Source of the DNA: Flavobacterium sp. ASW18X
GTDB taxonomy: Bacteria; Bacteroidota; Bacteroidia; Flavobacteriales; Flavobacteriaceae
Reading direction: 5' to 3'
Length of the DNA: 64,000 nucleotides
Assembly: GCF_005144745.1 (NCBI RefSeq)
Contig: NZ_SWKK01000008.1
Location: 372,001-436,000, forward strand
Of this stretch, positions 63,506-64,000 are shown piece after piece (position 1 is the first letter of the stretch; the number at the start of each line of letters is the position of its first letter). The position numbers were made by a program, and so were the translations under genes. Below the pieces are notes generated by a model. It saw nothing but the letters and a program-made list of their open reading frames with translations. It was not told where the DNA came from and did no database searches.

Positions 63506-64000
63506 TTAATCTTCCAAGTATAGAATGTCTTTGTCTTTATAATCGTTGTAAGAAGATGTAATTACCCTGTCTCCTGCTTGTAGGCCATCTAAAACCTCAT
63601 AAAAGTGTGCATTGACTTTACCAATGGTTATACTGCGTTTTAAGGCTTTACTATCACTGGTAAGCACAAAAACAAATTGGCCGCCGCTCGAGGTATAAAA
63701 AGTGCCTTTTGGTAATAATAAAGCCGATTTTTCCTCTTTTGAAAGGTATAGTTTAACAGGTACGGTCATTCCTTGATTTATACTCTTGGGCGCTTTCTCT
63801 TTAAAATTCAATTCTACTTGAAATTTGCCATTGACCACCTCTGCCACTACATTTTTTATGAATAAAGGGTATAGACTGTCATTCATTTCCAAATGTGCCT
63901 CTTGCCCTTTGGCTACGTCATTAAAATAATACTCATCTGCTGCTAAAACTAACTTATAGCCATCTTGCATGTCTAATTTGCCAATAAGCTCACTTTTGTT
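63506..64000 (-). CDS. Periplasmic adaptor (HlyD/MacA-like) of the ABC exporter, 5' end cut by window
   Basis: The frame is open from the right window edge (64000) to the stop at 63506, giving 165 residues of the C-terminal half of a membrane-fusion protein. The segments EAHLEMNDSLYPLFIKNVVA, VELNFKEKAPKSINQGMTVP and LDGLQAGDRVITSSY are the beta-barrel and membrane-proximal domains of RND/MacA-type adaptors. The N-terminal membrane anchor and hairpin are outside the window. It heads the exporter operon with the ATPase and permease genes. Confidence 0.87.
   Translation of the reverse strand, partial: NKSELIGKLDMQDGYKLVLAADEYYFNDVAKGQEAHLEMNDSLYPLFIKNVVAEVVNGKFQVELNFKEKAPKSINQGMTVPVKLYLSKEEKSALLLPKGTFYTSSGGQFVFVLTSDSKALKRSITIGKVNAHFYEVLDGLQAGDRVITSSYNDYKDKDILYLED

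Overview
The window looks like a chromosomal piece of a marine flavobacterium (Bacteroidota, Flavobacteriaceae-like). The supporting signs are low GC, four TonB-dependent receptors, many lipoproteins with acidic residues after the lipid cysteine, a GH16 beta-agarase ending in a type IX secretion sorting domain, a family-specific order panD-panC / short starch-synthase protein / DUF4270 lipoprotein / glmS, and atpD-atpC standing apart from the other ATP synthase genes. Many genes are preceded by the Bacteroidota -7 promoter box TAnnTTTG. I found no rRNA, tRNA, CRISPR array, insertion sequence or prophage. The agarase points to life on red-algal polysaccharide.

Layout. 1-2693 (minus): recO followed after one base by a TonB receptor that runs off the left edge. 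2694-6196: a small, AT-rich accessory block with a HigB toxin, a HigA antitoxin fused to an ImmA/IrrE-type metallopeptidase, an inverted-repeat-rich spacer and an AAA/DUF4143 ATPase. 6414-14873: metabolic genes in mixed orientation (gdhA, a trans-sulfuration enzyme, DUF3298 lipoprotein, DinB, ArsC-like protein, EamA exporter, thioesterase, nitronate monooxygenase, and a cNMP-binding/thioredoxin-reductase-like fusion). 15078-24268: YheT-type hydrolase, a DUF5689/lamin-tail lipoprotein, ankyrin-Nudix-omega-amidase operon, Ig-like lipoprotein, comF, a membrane-anchored coiled-coil protein and glyS. 24331-33310: beta-agarase, katG, an iron-type TonB receptor, exonuclease III, an aldo/keto reductase and an Lrp regulator.

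33311-37275 holds a long leader with a nested hairpin architecture, then a large TonB receptor and a small lipoprotein. 37378-42136 is a minus-strand run panC-panD-flippase-esterase-like-radA. It diverges from glgA-like/DUF4270/glmS (42239-46934), which is followed by a further TonB receptor and atpDC. 52575-59366 is the biotin locus (bioF, DUF2007 protein, bioD, GT90 glycosyltransferase, bioA, KAS-II-like synthase, then bioB from its own promoter), followed by a cupin/JmjC-like protein. 60299-64000 (minus) is a MacAB-like ABC export operon cut by the right edge.

The most notable items are the structured leader before the receptor at 33783; the biotin operon carrying a KAS-II-like enzyme plus two unrelated passengers; a toxin-antitoxin pair whose antitoxin carries its own metalloprotease domain; and two proteins that keep an enzyme fold but lack the expected catalytic residues (the reductase fusion at 13227 and the esterase-like protein at 38785). 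All family names come from reading the translated sequences; no database search was possible.
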